Virus record (IMG/VR): IMGVR_UViG_3300025135_000020
Coordinates: 1-25,703 of that record
Direction: 5' to 3' (one strand)
From: a virus
Length of the DNA: 25,703 nt
In this document: one piece after another, positions 16,366 through 23,794 of the stretch
How the letters are laid out: each line of letters begins with the position of its first letter
Numbering within the stretch: the stretch's first letter is position 1
Position numbers and translations under genes: made by a program
Notes under the pieces: generated by a model
Told to the model about the DNA's origin: nothing
What the model saw: the letters and a program-made list of their open reading frames with translations, nothing else
Database searches by the model: none

Positions 16366-17112
16366 TTACCTCAATATATAATGGCGTCCATTATTCCCGC
16401 CGTCAAGAGTCATACCCATCCGAGTCAAAACGGTAGCATTAATGTTTTCAATAACATCCTCATAAAGAACGGCATTGCTCACGACAACCGAAGCCAAAGC
16501 ACCATTAAGAGTAACGGTGTCCTCACCCTCGCCAGTATCAATATCCTGATCGAGAATATAGAAAGTAGAGTTGTCAAGAGCAGTCGTATCGTCGGCAGCA
16601 GCGCCAGTACGGTGCATCAAACAAGCACCCTGAGCAGTCGTAAACTGAGCAGAAGTGATATTCGCCGTCATGGTGATAAGAGCAGTAGTTCCAGTGCGAT
16701 TAATTGTAAGAATCGTGCATCGCTCCCAAACACCAGCACCGTTATTGCTATAAAGAATGCAAGTATCACCAACAGCAAAACGATAAGAATCACTGAGACT
16801 GATCCGACAAGTGGCATCCCCTGCACCACCAGCCGCATTAGCGGTCAAATAAGATTTACCGATAGGCGAATGATCCGTAGTAGTGGTAAACGCAGCAAAA
16901 GGCACGACACGATCATCACCAGCAAGAACAGCCATTACCGTTCCGACATCCAAATGTCCGAATCCACCCCTGACAGTTTTTTCAAGCAGCAAGGCACTTT
17001 CTCGCCGAGAGAAAAACAAACGCTTTTTTACAGTGCGGGTCATCCCGGTCAAATTGACCTGGGGAACAGCGCCCCCGAGACCAGCAGTGGTTTTCCCGAT
17101 TCCGATAGGCAT
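16366..17112 (-). CDS. Probable capsid decoration protein, lambda gpD-like place, 248 aa
   Basis: This beta-rich protein has many Gly, Ala and Thr residues, with GFGHLDVGTVMAVL at about 50-63 (compare the 'G-T-V-L-A' strand of decoration proteins). A middle part, GDTCILYSNNGAGVWERCTIL, looks like an inserted barrel. The end is VLTRMGMTLDGGNNGRHYILR. It stands between scaffold and capsid genes, where lambda has gpD. It is about twice gpD length, so the middle is probably an insertion. The antisense strand has an open frame of the same length, which I regard as a shadow. Codons are GC-richer, as in the capsid gene. Confidence 0.6.
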   Translation of the reverse strand: MPIGIGKTTAGLGGAVPQVNLTGMTRTVKKRLFFSRRESALLLEKTVRGGFGHLDVGTVMAVLAGDDRVVPFAAFTTTTDHSPIGKSYLTANAAGGAGDATCRISLSDSYRFAVGDTCILYSNNGAGVWERCTILTINRTGTTALITMTANITSAQFTTAQGACLMHRTGAAADDTTALDNSTFYILDQDIDTGEGEDTVTLNGALASVVVSNAVLYEDVIENINATVLTRMGMTLDGGNNGRHYILR

Positions 17113-17140
17113 AATCTATCCTCCTAATTTCCGTAAATTG

Positions 17141-17656
17141 TTAGCTTTGTACGCTGTTGAACATGCGGTCAACATCATCATCCTCAGTATTATTACTGTG
17201 GCTCTGACCATCCGCAGCCAGACCCAATACATCGGATTCACTTTCTTCAAAAACCCATTCCTTAACTTCAGCTTCAACAGCTTCAGTAAACTTAACAGTA
17301 TCCAAAGTATCATTTTCAACAAAAGCATTAAAATCAATGACTTTCTTTACTTTGGAATGCAATCGAGCAGGAATGGAATGTTCTTGCAGTTTTTGATCAA
17401 TGATCTTTTCTGCACTAGCACGCATGACTTGTTCTTTACGCAACGTTTCTTGACGCTCCAATTCAGACAAGCGCACTTCATACTTTTTGATGGTTTCACT
17501 CAAATCAACACTGGAACTTTCCAAAGCACTCTTTTCTTGCTGCAATTGCGTAATTTGATTTTGCAGTTCAGAAAGTTCAGTATCCTTGGATTGCAGTGTC
17601 TCCATAACCTCATCGTGCAATTCAACATTAATTTCCTTCAGCTTATTCAAACTCAT
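17141..17656 (-). CDS. Scaffold protein from an internal start within the protease gene, 171 aa
   Basis: An in-frame ATG at 17656 (MSLNKLKEINVEL), residue 201 of the long protein, is preceded by AAGGAGGG eight bases upstream, one of the best SD sites in the window. The product would contain only the coiled-coil part (heptad-rich DTELSELQNQITQLQQEKSA, then YEVRLSELERQETLRKE) and the acidic C-terminus. The same arrangement makes lambda Nu3 from gene C and Mu gpZ from gene I. The protein is expected to fill and shape the procapsid, then be cut by the protease. Confidence 0.75.
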   Translation of the reverse strand: MSLNKLKEINVELHDEVMETLQSKDTELSELQNQITQLQQEKSALESSSVDLSETIKKYEVRLSELERQETLRKEQVMRASAEKIIDQKLQEHSIPARLHSKVKKVIDFNAFVENDTLDTVKFTEAVEAEVKEWVFEESESDVLGLAADGQSHSNNTEDDDVDRMFNSVQS

Positions 17657-18256
17657 ACATACTCCCTCCTTATTTTCTTCAGTTAATCGCACAATCGAAA
17701 CTTCCACACTTTCTTCTTCATCTGAAAAAGAAGCTGTGTTTGGATCAGCTCCAAATACACAAACAGATGCCTCTTTAAACAGACTTTTCCGGATAATGCT
17801 TCCCGGACCTTTTAATTTGTAACCATTGACTTCGGCTTCGCTACCTTCAGCAAGTTCTTCTATTACTAAAGGACGGATGCCAATTGAGGCTTGATATGGA
17901 AATCCCGCATCAAGATTGGATTTGAATTCTTGGGCAGATTCATTCTTCAAAAGATTGATTTTCTCAAAAAACACTTGGTTGTTGTCCAAGCTAGGAGTAG
18001 TATTCGCTACTCCAATTTTTTTGTCAAGTTCATGTTGCTCTAAAATCGGAAAACGTTTTCCTTTGAATTGGATTCCATTGACATCAATTGCCAAATCACC
18101 ACCCCAAAAAGTACGTCCCTTTATTACCTTGCCACTGTAAGCCAACATCGAGAAAGATTGCGTATCATCTTCTGATTCTTTTTCAGACAATTGAATACCC
18201 GTATCTTCCAGAAAAACCATTTCCTTTTTAGGAATTTTTAATTCCTGCATGTGCAT
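17141..18256 (-). CDS. Prohead protease fused to scaffold, 371 aa
   Basis: The N-terminal ~175 residues fit a prohead (S78/Mu gpI-like) serine protease: LAYSGKVIKG at 38-47, PILEQHE with candidate catalytic His75, PYQASIGIRP with candidate Ser124, and FKEASVCVFGADPNTAS at 160-176 (compare the family's 'L-x-E-x-S-x-V-x-x-P-A-N'). Residues ~200-310 are a long coiled coil and the end is acidic (NNTEDDDVDRMF), typical of scaffolds. The start follows AAGGAGGTGA. The gene lies between portal and decoration genes, as in lambda and Mu. The third catalytic residue was not identified. The scaffold is also made alone from an internal start. Confidence 0.82.
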   Translation of the reverse strand: MHMQELKIPKKEMVFLEDTGIQLSEKESEDDTQSFSMLAYSGKVIKGRTFWGGDLAIDVNGIQFKGKRFPILEQHELDKKIGVANTTPSLDNNQVFFEKINLLKNESAQEFKSNLDAGFPYQASIGIRPLVIEELAEGSEAEVNGYKLKGPGSIIRKSLFKEASVCVFGADPNTASFSDEEESVEVSIVRLTEENKEGVCMSLNKLKEINVELHDEVMETLQSKDTELSELQNQITQLQQEKSALESSSVDLSETIKKYEVRLSELERQETLRKEQVMRASAEKIIDQKLQEHSIPARLHSKVKKVIDFNAFVENDTLDTVKFTEAVEAEVKEWVFEESESDVLGLAADGQSHSNNTEDDDVDRMFNSVQS

Positions 18257-18329
18257 ATTCTCACCTCCTTATAAGGTATTTCAAAAACCCACTTCTTTTT
18301 CAATCACATATAAAAATATGATTGTCAAG

Positions 18330-19964
18330 TTACTTTCCATCATCTTGTTTATCACTGGGGTCTGGTCCACGTTCTCCCTCTGTTTTTTCTTGTGCCTTCT
18401 CTTGATCAATTACAGATAATGTTTCTGGTAAAAACTCATCTTCCAATGCTTTTGCTCGACGTAATGCACTATAATTGGGAAATCCAATTCTACGTGCCAC
18501 TTCATTTCTTGGTATCCCAAGAGTATCGACAACAGAAGCATGTTTACTTCCTAAAAGTGCCTTCGCAATGGATTCCATATCCTCTAAACGAGATACAGGA
18601 AGTGCTATGTCTATCATTTTATAGACTGGTTTCTTGATTTTACGTTTGACTGGTTTTTGATTTTTAAAATCTATGACCTCCATTACATTACGTTCATATT
18701 TAAAATCAGATCGGGCCAGTGATCTGAGGTAGCAAATTGGTTTCCAAAAATGGTACGTTAAAAAGATTTTAAAATAATGAAGTTCATCATTAATACGATC
18801 CCCCTGTGGACCTTGAGATGCTTTCACAGAAGCATACGTACTTCTATAATCACCCAACATCACATCCTGGGGCTTTTGAAGTCCTGAACTAACCATTTGC
18901 ATAATGTCAGTATCTTGATCAGAAATAGACGCTAATTTAGGATTGATGCACTCAAGCGTCATTCCAGGGGGAAGCACAAGTGTGCCCCCCGCATCCTTTG
19001 GCTGCATAATGCCTGTCTTTTTTCGATCTTCTTCAGATAATTGAAGCCAATTTCTAAATGCTTTAATATCTTCCATTTTAATCACCCAGAGATATGCTCC
19101 AGATGATTTTTTATGATCAATTTCATACATTTTTAACTTCTCATAATGATTCACCCATTCAATAGTTGTCTTAATATGACTGGCATTACGTTTCGTCATA
19201 AATCCAGCATTCCAATGCAAAATAAAGCGTTGATACCCATTTAATTGTTTGAATGGGGCTTTATTTGGATACTTCGCTTTAGCAAATTGTAACTTCTTTT
19301 CATCATAACTAGAATGATCTTTTACCGAGGCTTCCAGATCAGGATAATAACAAATATTAATAGATGGAATTAATGATTGAGTATTCGCAACTATGCCTTT
19401 TTTATTCATGTTTTCAAAATTCACAACATAAAATAAAGGGAACGTCTGTTTTGTAGGATGAAAAATAATCCCCGAATTATTGTCTCCCCCATTTCCAATT
19501 GAAGCTGGAGGAATAAAATCAATTTCTACAAATCCATCAGAATGCAATGTAAAACACAAAAACAACTCCCCTTCAATTTCTTTACGAGCGCAATATTTAG
19601 GGAAATTCACATATAAATCATTTCGTGGATCTTCCACAAGTTCATCAATGGTTTCCTGTAAATCATATGTCTGTCCCGTAAATTCAAATCCCCAACCAGC
19701 CATTCGTCCAGCAATATCCCGAACATGTGAATTAATCTGAGGATTGCTGTCTGCTTTATTCCAACACTCTTTCTGCAACGTTTGTAAATCCTGCAAATCA
19801 CCATCCGTTACAATAGGAAATCCATCCGCATCATATTTATGTCTCGTATGACTTCCCATTAACGGAAAAGCAAATTTAGATAGTACCTCATCTGGCATCA
19901 ACATCAACTTGTCTGCCATTTCTGAACTGGCAATAACATTATATACAGACTTTTCCTCACTCAT
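18330..19964 (-). CDS. Portal protein, 544 aa
   Basis: I place the start at MSEEKSVYN (19964), seven bases after AAGGAGAG; an in-frame ATG at 19988 would overlap the terminase gene. The middle has GFVEIDFIPPASIGNG (portal stem/wing region) and a later GDYRSTYASVKASQGPQGDR, followed by YFKIFLTYHFWKPICYLRS. That last combination is characteristic of lambda gpB / lambda-like portals. The C-terminus (NEVARRIGFPNYSALRRAKALEDE...) is helical and then low-complexity acidic. The portal forms the dodecameric ring for DNA entry and binds the terminase encoded just upstream (13 bp gap). Confidence 0.88.
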   Translation of the reverse strand: MSEEKSVYNVIASSEMADKLMLMPDEVLSKFAFPLMGSHTRHKYDADGFPIVTDGDLQDLQTLQKECWNKADSNPQINSHVRDIAGRMAGWGFEFTGQTYDLQETIDELVEDPRNDLYVNFPKYCARKEIEGELFLCFTLHSDGFVEIDFIPPASIGNGGDNNSGIIFHPTKQTFPLFYVVNFENMNKKGIVANTQSLIPSINICYYPDLEASVKDHSSYDEKKLQFAKAKYPNKAPFKQLNGYQRFILHWNAGFMTKRNASHIKTTIEWVNHYEKLKMYEIDHKKSSGAYLWVIKMEDIKAFRNWLQLSEEDRKKTGIMQPKDAGGTLVLPPGMTLECINPKLASISDQDTDIMQMVSSGLQKPQDVMLGDYRSTYASVKASQGPQGDRINDELHYFKIFLTYHFWKPICYLRSLARSDFKYERNVMEVIDFKNQKPVKRKIKKPVYKMIDIALPVSRLEDMESIAKALLGSKHASVVDTLGIPRNEVARRIGFPNYSALRRAKALEDEFLPETLSVIDQEKAQEKTEGERGPDPSDKQDDGK

Positions 19965-19977
19965 TGTTTCTCTCCTT

Positions 19978-21855
19978 TTATAATCCATATGTTAAACGAC
20001 GCTCATCTGGGATAAAATTTCCAAAAAATGAATTCCCTCCCCTATCCTTAAAATCATCCACACCTAACTCTCTTCCCCCATAAATAGTCCACCCTAAAGC
20101 ATAAATAGAATCATCTTGTACCCCTTTATTATCCCCCTTTTGAGGACTTCCATACCATTTGGTAGGTGGATGATAATCAAACATTGACAATTCTTCTGAC
20201 AAAATATTTTCAGATTGAGAACCGGGTACAATAATGTGTGGAGATTTGAAACGTCCATCCTGTAAAATTAAATACAATTCAGAAAATGCCTTTTTCTGTA
20301 ACATGTAAGTAGGAAATACCGGCTCAAATTTAATTTCATTTTCTTCACACCAAGGAGCCAAATCCCAAGTGCCCCATCGTTCAGAACATAACGAATCAAT
20401 TCCATCATATTCATTAACTGCTTCTCTAAGTTCTCGTTTAATTGATTCTAATGTAGCATCTTCAACCCATGCTAAATGTAACAATAAATAAATGTATTCA
20501 TTAATATCTACTGGTTTAGGAACGTAATTTGGATTAGCACTTCCCATCAATCCTTTTGCAACTACTGTTAAAATAGTTCTCGCCATTGGGTCACGCGCCA
20601 TTGGGTCTGATCTATCCAATCCAGCTAAAATTCCCCATTTAGTTTGATAAATTCTGCCCAATTTTTTTAATTCAGTATGTGTAGCTAACTTAGGCATTGA
20701 AATTGTATGAAGTTTATAATAGTCATCCATTGGAATTAATTTACGATGTAATTCTATAATTTTCTGTTCATACACTTCCCTTTTATTTTTACGTGTTCTT
20801 TTTCTTTGATCTGCTGACTGATTTTTTCTAAAATCAGTATTATCAATCTTCACTTGATAATTCTGAATATCCTCACAAATACTTTTAACCGTTCCATCAT
20901 CTATTTTAATCTCATTATTATCTTTAAATCCAAAATAATAAATTGATTTAACAACTGATTCTGTAAATAATTTACCACCTTCCAATTCCCAAACATTTTT
21001 AAAATAACGATCAAAATCAGCAGGAGGGAACTTCCTTTTATAGGAATCCAACTGCGCTTTATCCATTAAAGGATGCCAATATTCATCTGGAGTCGCATTT
21101 GGAGCACTTCGATAACTAAAATAAGTCAAACGATCATTTTCTTCTTTAGCTCCTTTATAGAGCCGATATAACACATGATCTTTTGTGGATACTGTGCTGT
21201 CAATAGTCCCTAGTGCATTAATAATGTTACGTACAGAACCATCCAATTGCACAAAAAATTTAGGGTCTTTCATGTCAAACATTTCTGAAAACGTATATCC
21301 AGTGATATTTGAAACAATACCACTGTATGTTGATATAGGCTGAAAAGAAGAAATAACTTCTCCTTTAGAATTTTTAAGAAAAGTTTGTCCTCTTTGAATA
21401 TTTACTTTTCCAATGACATTTACCAATTTTGGACTATTCAGAAGTACATTTTGAATCATTTCATAATGTACAAATTTAGTTTGATCTTTTGACAATGCTC
21501 CAAACACTATTTGCTGTCTTGGAAAACAAAAAAACTTCCATAATTGTATTAAACATACCATAAATGATTTGCCCTCACCTCGCGGCCAGCAAAAAACAAT
21601 CAATCTATGTACAAATCTCCCATTTCTCATTTCAAGAGCTTCACGAAAAACAACTTTTTGATTTTCCCACATTTGTTTGAATGATTTTCCAGTCCCAGGA
21701 TCAGGATCAGCACTTAGATCACATGGGTATATCCATTTAGGAACAGGACTATTTGCTTGTGGAACAGCAAAACGCACATTTTCTTCAACAAATGCAATAA
21801 ATCCATCCGCCCCACTTTGGTAAAAAGGAATACGTGAAAAATCCATTTTGTCCAT
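19978..21855 (-). CDS. Terminase large subunit (packaging ATPase and nuclease), 625 aa
   Basis: The motor that packages DNA. Walker A is WPRGEGKS at 90-97. A Walker B-like acidic strand is TGYTFSEMFD at 186-194. A coupling-like ALGTIDSTVS follows at about 214. The RNase H-like nuclease begins with GILAGLDRSDP at ~405-415 (first Asp), has SLCSERWGTWDLAPW in the middle and ends with VQDDSIYALGW (~575), carrying the last Asp pair. A 'DPGTGKS' at 52-58 resembles a P-loop but is outside the expected position. Length is normal. The first nuclease motif carries a tandem five-residue repeat. The start is 3 bp after the small-subunit-like gene, with GAGGA as SD. Confidence 0.92.
   Translation of the reverse strand: MDKMDFSRIPFYQSGADGFIAFVEENVRFAVPQANSPVPKWIYPCDLSADPDPGTGKSFKQMWENQKVVFREALEMRNGRFVHRLIVFCWPRGEGKSFMVCLIQLWKFFCFPRQQIVFGALSKDQTKFVHYEMIQNVLLNSPKLVNVIGKVNIQRGQTFLKNSKGEVISSFQPISTYSGIVSNITGYTFSEMFDMKDPKFFVQLDGSVRNIINALGTIDSTVSTKDHVLYRLYKGAKEENDRLTYFSYRSAPNATPDEYWHPLMDKAQLDSYKRKFPPADFDRYFKNVWELEGGKLFTESVVKSIYYFGFKDNNEIKIDDGTVKSICEDIQNYQVKIDNTDFRKNQSADQRKRTRKNKREVYEQKIIELHRKLIPMDDYYKLHTISMPKLATHTELKKLGRIYQTKWGILAGLDRSDPMARDPMARTILTVVAKGLMGSANPNYVPKPVDINEYIYLLLHLAWVEDATLESIKRELREAVNEYDGIDSLCSERWGTWDLAPWCEENEIKFEPVFPTYMLQKKAFSELYLILQDGRFKSPHIIVPGSQSENILSEELSMFDYHPPTKWYGSPQKGDNKGVQDDSIYALGWTIYGGRELGVDDFKDRGGNSFFGNFIPDERRLTYGL
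20581..20607. repeat. 15-bp-period tandem duplication in the terminase nuclease motif
   Basis: CGCCATTGGGTC occurs at 20581-20592 and again at 20596-20607, a 15-bp period. It encodes DPMAR twice in the phrase LDRSDPMARDPMART, next to the first catalytic Asp of the nuclease. Twelve of 15 bases are identical between copies, so the duplication looks fairly recent. Confidence 0.75.
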
Positions 21856-21858
21856 AAA

Positions 21859-22773
21859 CTATTTCCTCACTTCTGTATTGGGCCTTTCTCCAACATCTCT
21901 CAATCCGGCTCTTTGTAATGGACTCAATACCCTGACAGTTATTTTGGGTTCTTTTTTCCTTTTACGTTTCCTTTTAGTAGATTTTTTTAGAACTTTAGGA
22001 GTTTGTTTTCGTTTATTTGTATCAAAAAGTGTATTATATTGCTCTATTTCATCTACAGGAATTCCATCCTCACTAATTTCGTCTTCATTTTTGTCATACT
22101 GATCCCCATCAAAATCAATTCCCGAGCCTTTTTCGTCACTAACTGTTATATTATTATCATCGTTATTTTTAGGATTATCATTCACGCAGTATAAAGCATC
22201 TAAAAACGCATCATCTCCAATTTCTGATGGACTTTTTTCCATCTTGATTCCACTTCCAATATCCCTCCAGACCCCATGAATAGTTTTAATGATTTCTCGT
22301 ATCTCTTTATACACAGGATTGATTTTGCTATCTCCACGGGCAGAATAAACCATCACATCATTATTTCCGAATTCATACAACTTGAATTTGAACAATTGAG
22401 CGTACAGAGGAATCAGAGAAAATCCAAACTTAATCACATCCTCATGTTCATTTCTCTTGTCTTTTTTCATTTTGCGAGCAAATGCGAACATCACATTTCT
22501 TATATAGCGCATTTGCATAACGCATTTATCCGTTCTTCCAGCTTTTCCCAATCCCTCTTTCCCTTCTTTCATTGTCCATTTTCGTACATATGTACAACGA
22601 TCATACACAACGCACTTTTCGTATTCACAGGGAACAGCAAAATCCCATGCTACAAGATAAAAATCATTGACTCCATTCGTATTCCAACTTCCTTTCTCCA
22701 ATCGTACCTGTCCAACTCGATTCCTCAAATCTCCAATTGCAGGAAGTCCATTTCCTTGAGCATTATGTGACAT
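21859..22773 (-). CDS. Probable terminase small subunit with Cys cluster, 304 aa
   Basis: The gene lies 3 bp upstream of the large terminase gene. Residues ~49-60 have C-x4-C-x5-C (PCEYEKCVVYDRCTY), with a fourth Cys about 25 residues on (DKCVMQMRY), suggesting a metal site. A helical part follows (IRNVMFAFARKMKKDKR). The segment KINPVYKEIREIIKTIHGVWRDIG recalls the C-terminal pattern of P27-like small terminases. The last ~110 residues are a long acidic, Asn/Asp-rich stretch followed by a very basic end (KKSTKRKRKRKKE), as expected for a disordered, DNA- or motor-binding tail. The assignment is mainly from synteny. A different DNA-binding protein is possible. Confidence 0.5.
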   Translation of the reverse strand: MSHNAQGNGLPAIGDLRNRVGQVRLEKGSWNTNGVNDFYLVAWDFAVPCEYEKCVVYDRCTYVRKWTMKEGKEGLGKAGRTDKCVMQMRYIRNVMFAFARKMKKDKRNEHEDVIKFGFSLIPLYAQLFKFKLYEFGNNDVMVYSARGDSKINPVYKEIREIIKTIHGVWRDIGSGIKMEKSPSEIGDDAFLDALYCVNDNPKNNDDNNITVSDEKGSGIDFDGDQYDKNEDEISEDGIPVDEIEQYNTLFDTNKRKQTPKVLKKSTKRKRKRKKEPKITVRVLSPLQRAGLRDVGERPNTEVRK

Positions 22774-22802
22774 AATAAATTTCCCTTATCAATCCTTTTT
22801 AT

Positions 22803-23183
22803 CTACTCAGCAGGAATCATATCTTTTCCAATCCGAGTAGAGACTGTTTTGATTTTACACACACTAGCAGGAAACAGAACAAACGCATTCCCATCCTCCC
22901 CAACAAACCTCAAATCCCAAAAACAATTCACATCCCTTCCCACATCCATCTCCATACTATCCTTCGCACTAATCGTAATCGTCAACTCCTTCTCAATAAT
23001 ATCCAATTCCAACCCACTTCCATTCTCCGTCTCTTCCTCAGTATCAATCCCAAACAAAACCCCACTCTCATTCAATTTCTCCCTAATCTGCATATAAACA
23101 TCATATCCATCCAAATCCACATCAATTCCACTCAAATCCACAACCTCCAAATAACTCCCCCCTACAACAATCTCCATATCCAT
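22803..23183 (-). CDS. Small beta-rich protein, BppU-N-like, first gene of the structural operon
   Basis: The 126-aa protein reads as an Ig-like or BppU N-terminal-like module: GGSYLEVVDLSGIDVDLDGYDVYMQIREK at the start, LTITISAKDSMEMD in the middle, CFWDLRFVGEDGNAFVLFP and KIKTVSTRIG at the end. The common phage pattern 'Y-x-V-x-M-Q-I-R', 'I-T-I-S-x-x-D', 'y-D-L-x-x-x-d-G', 'v-T-R' is followed well. Such modules usually belong to baseplate or head ornaments. The SD is TTGGAGGGG. The first 31 codons contain no C at all: Leu is TTG and Ser is AGT. C content rises towards the 3' end. No exact function can be given. Confidence 0.6.
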   Translation of the reverse strand: MDMEIVVGGSYLEVVDLSGIDVDLDGYDVYMQIREKLNESGVLFGIDTEEETENGSGLELDIIEKELTITISAKDSMEMDVGRDVNCFWDLRFVGEDGNAFVLFPASVCKIKTVSTRIGKDMIPAE

Positions 23184-23283
23184 AATACCCCTCCAATAAA
23201 AAATTTACATTTTTTTACAAAAAAACCCACAAAAATATAAAAAATTCACATAAAAATCCCTTCAAATTCATAAATAAATCAAT
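23091..23283. other. 193-base G-free tract on the plus strand (C-free leader of the leftward operon)
   Basis: Every base from 23091 to 23283 on the plus strand is A, C or T. The leftward mRNA therefore lacks C from its predicted start, through the SD and the first 31 codons. In consecutive 60-base lines from 22801, the plus strand has about 9, 5, 2, 2, 2, 0, 0 and 0 G, a clear gradient. The boundary on the right (G at 23284) is abrupt and falls in the promoter spacer. Confidence 0.9.
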
Positions 23284-23299
23284 GAATTTCATTTGTCAA
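23271..23299 (-). promoter_or_regulatory. Candidate promoter of the leftward structural operon, with palindromic spacer
   Basis: On the minus strand, a perfect TTGACA (23299-23294) is followed 17 bases on by TATTTA (23276-23271), a weak -10 box. The spacer contains AATGAA-T-TTCATT (23281-23293, plus strand), a perfect palindrome that could be a repressor site. The predicted start is near 23264, leaving an ~80-base leader before the ATG at 23183. Confidence 0.55.
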
Positions 23300-23313
23300 A
23301 AAATCAGAACATA

Positions 23314-23461
23314 ATGTCATAACTTTTAAAAATAGCTAAGAAACGTAGTGGAAACGCATATCAGTGTAATAAATTTACATAGATGATTTCAATATAGTTA
23401 AACATGTCATTTAAATCATCTAAAATGTCAATACTTTCAAAAATAGCTGAGATTTGTGGTG
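23314..23461. repeat. Two direct repeats 111 bp apart
   Basis: The blocks starting at 23314 and 23425 align over about 40 bases with roughly three quarters identity. The shared core is ATGTCA, two variable bases, ACTTT, one variable base, AAAAATAGCT, a variable base and AGA. A further ATGTCAT lies at 23404. The two copies stand between the divergent transcription units, upstream of the terminase genes. Possible roles are terminase recognition (cos/pac-like), phage-specific promoters or replication sites. I see no basis to choose. Confidence 0.7.
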
Positions 23462-23737
23462 GGTACTCTCACGTAGGTTATATACACATATTCGTGCTCA
23501 TTTGCGTAGGGGGTTGGCCTCCTACAGAGTGCACAAGGTTTGCCTCGAAAGAGGCACCCGGGCGCTTCCCAAAGGTATTGTGGGAGGCTCGAGGGAATAC
23601 AAGAGCAACCTTTATTCCTTGTCTGGGAACCTGCCTAGTTCTTTGTCATAGCGTATCGAATTAGATACTTATCCCGTAGGGGTTGCGCACAAGGTTGTTT
23701 CACTTTGCGCAACCCCCCATATAGCAACCTCCTACAA

Positions 23738-23794
23738 GGAGGAGGAGGAAAGCATATGGAGAAGGGATTAATCAGTTCGAATACAGCCCCCTAA
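23738..23794 (+). CDS. Putative 12-aa leader peptide with triple SD
   Basis: ATG at 23756 opens MEKGLISSNTAP and stops at 23794. It is preceded by GGAGGAGGAGG (23738-23748), seven bases before the ATG, as strong an SD as any in the window (the feature includes it). CCTCC at 23728 can pair with the first GGAGG and form a small hairpin over it. An isolated tiny ORF with so strong a site in a structured leader is suggestive of translation-linked control. It could also be a chance ATG after a purine-rich RNA segment. Confidence 0.35.
   Translation, partial: GGGGKHMEKGLISSNTAP

Noticed and set aside
16381-17127. Rightward 248-aa frame antisense to the decoration gene
   Set aside because: It is Ser/Thr/Ile-rich with no SD, opposite to a well-supported gene with AGGAGG. 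It is a codon-bias shadow.
18323-18328. Perfect TTGACA on the minus strand between portal and protease genes
   Set aside because: No acceptable -10 box lies 15-19 bases downstream; the nearby TATATG is only 10 bases away.
21682-21702. Second P-loop-like GTGKS at residues 54-58 of the large terminase
   Set aside because: It precedes the real Walker A (WPRGEGKS, 90-97) without the beta strand before it; probably chance.
23404-23664. Rightward 86-aa and 65-aa open frames at 23404 and 23454
   Set aside because: They overlap each other in different frames, have no SD, and cover hairpins that explain the sequence better.
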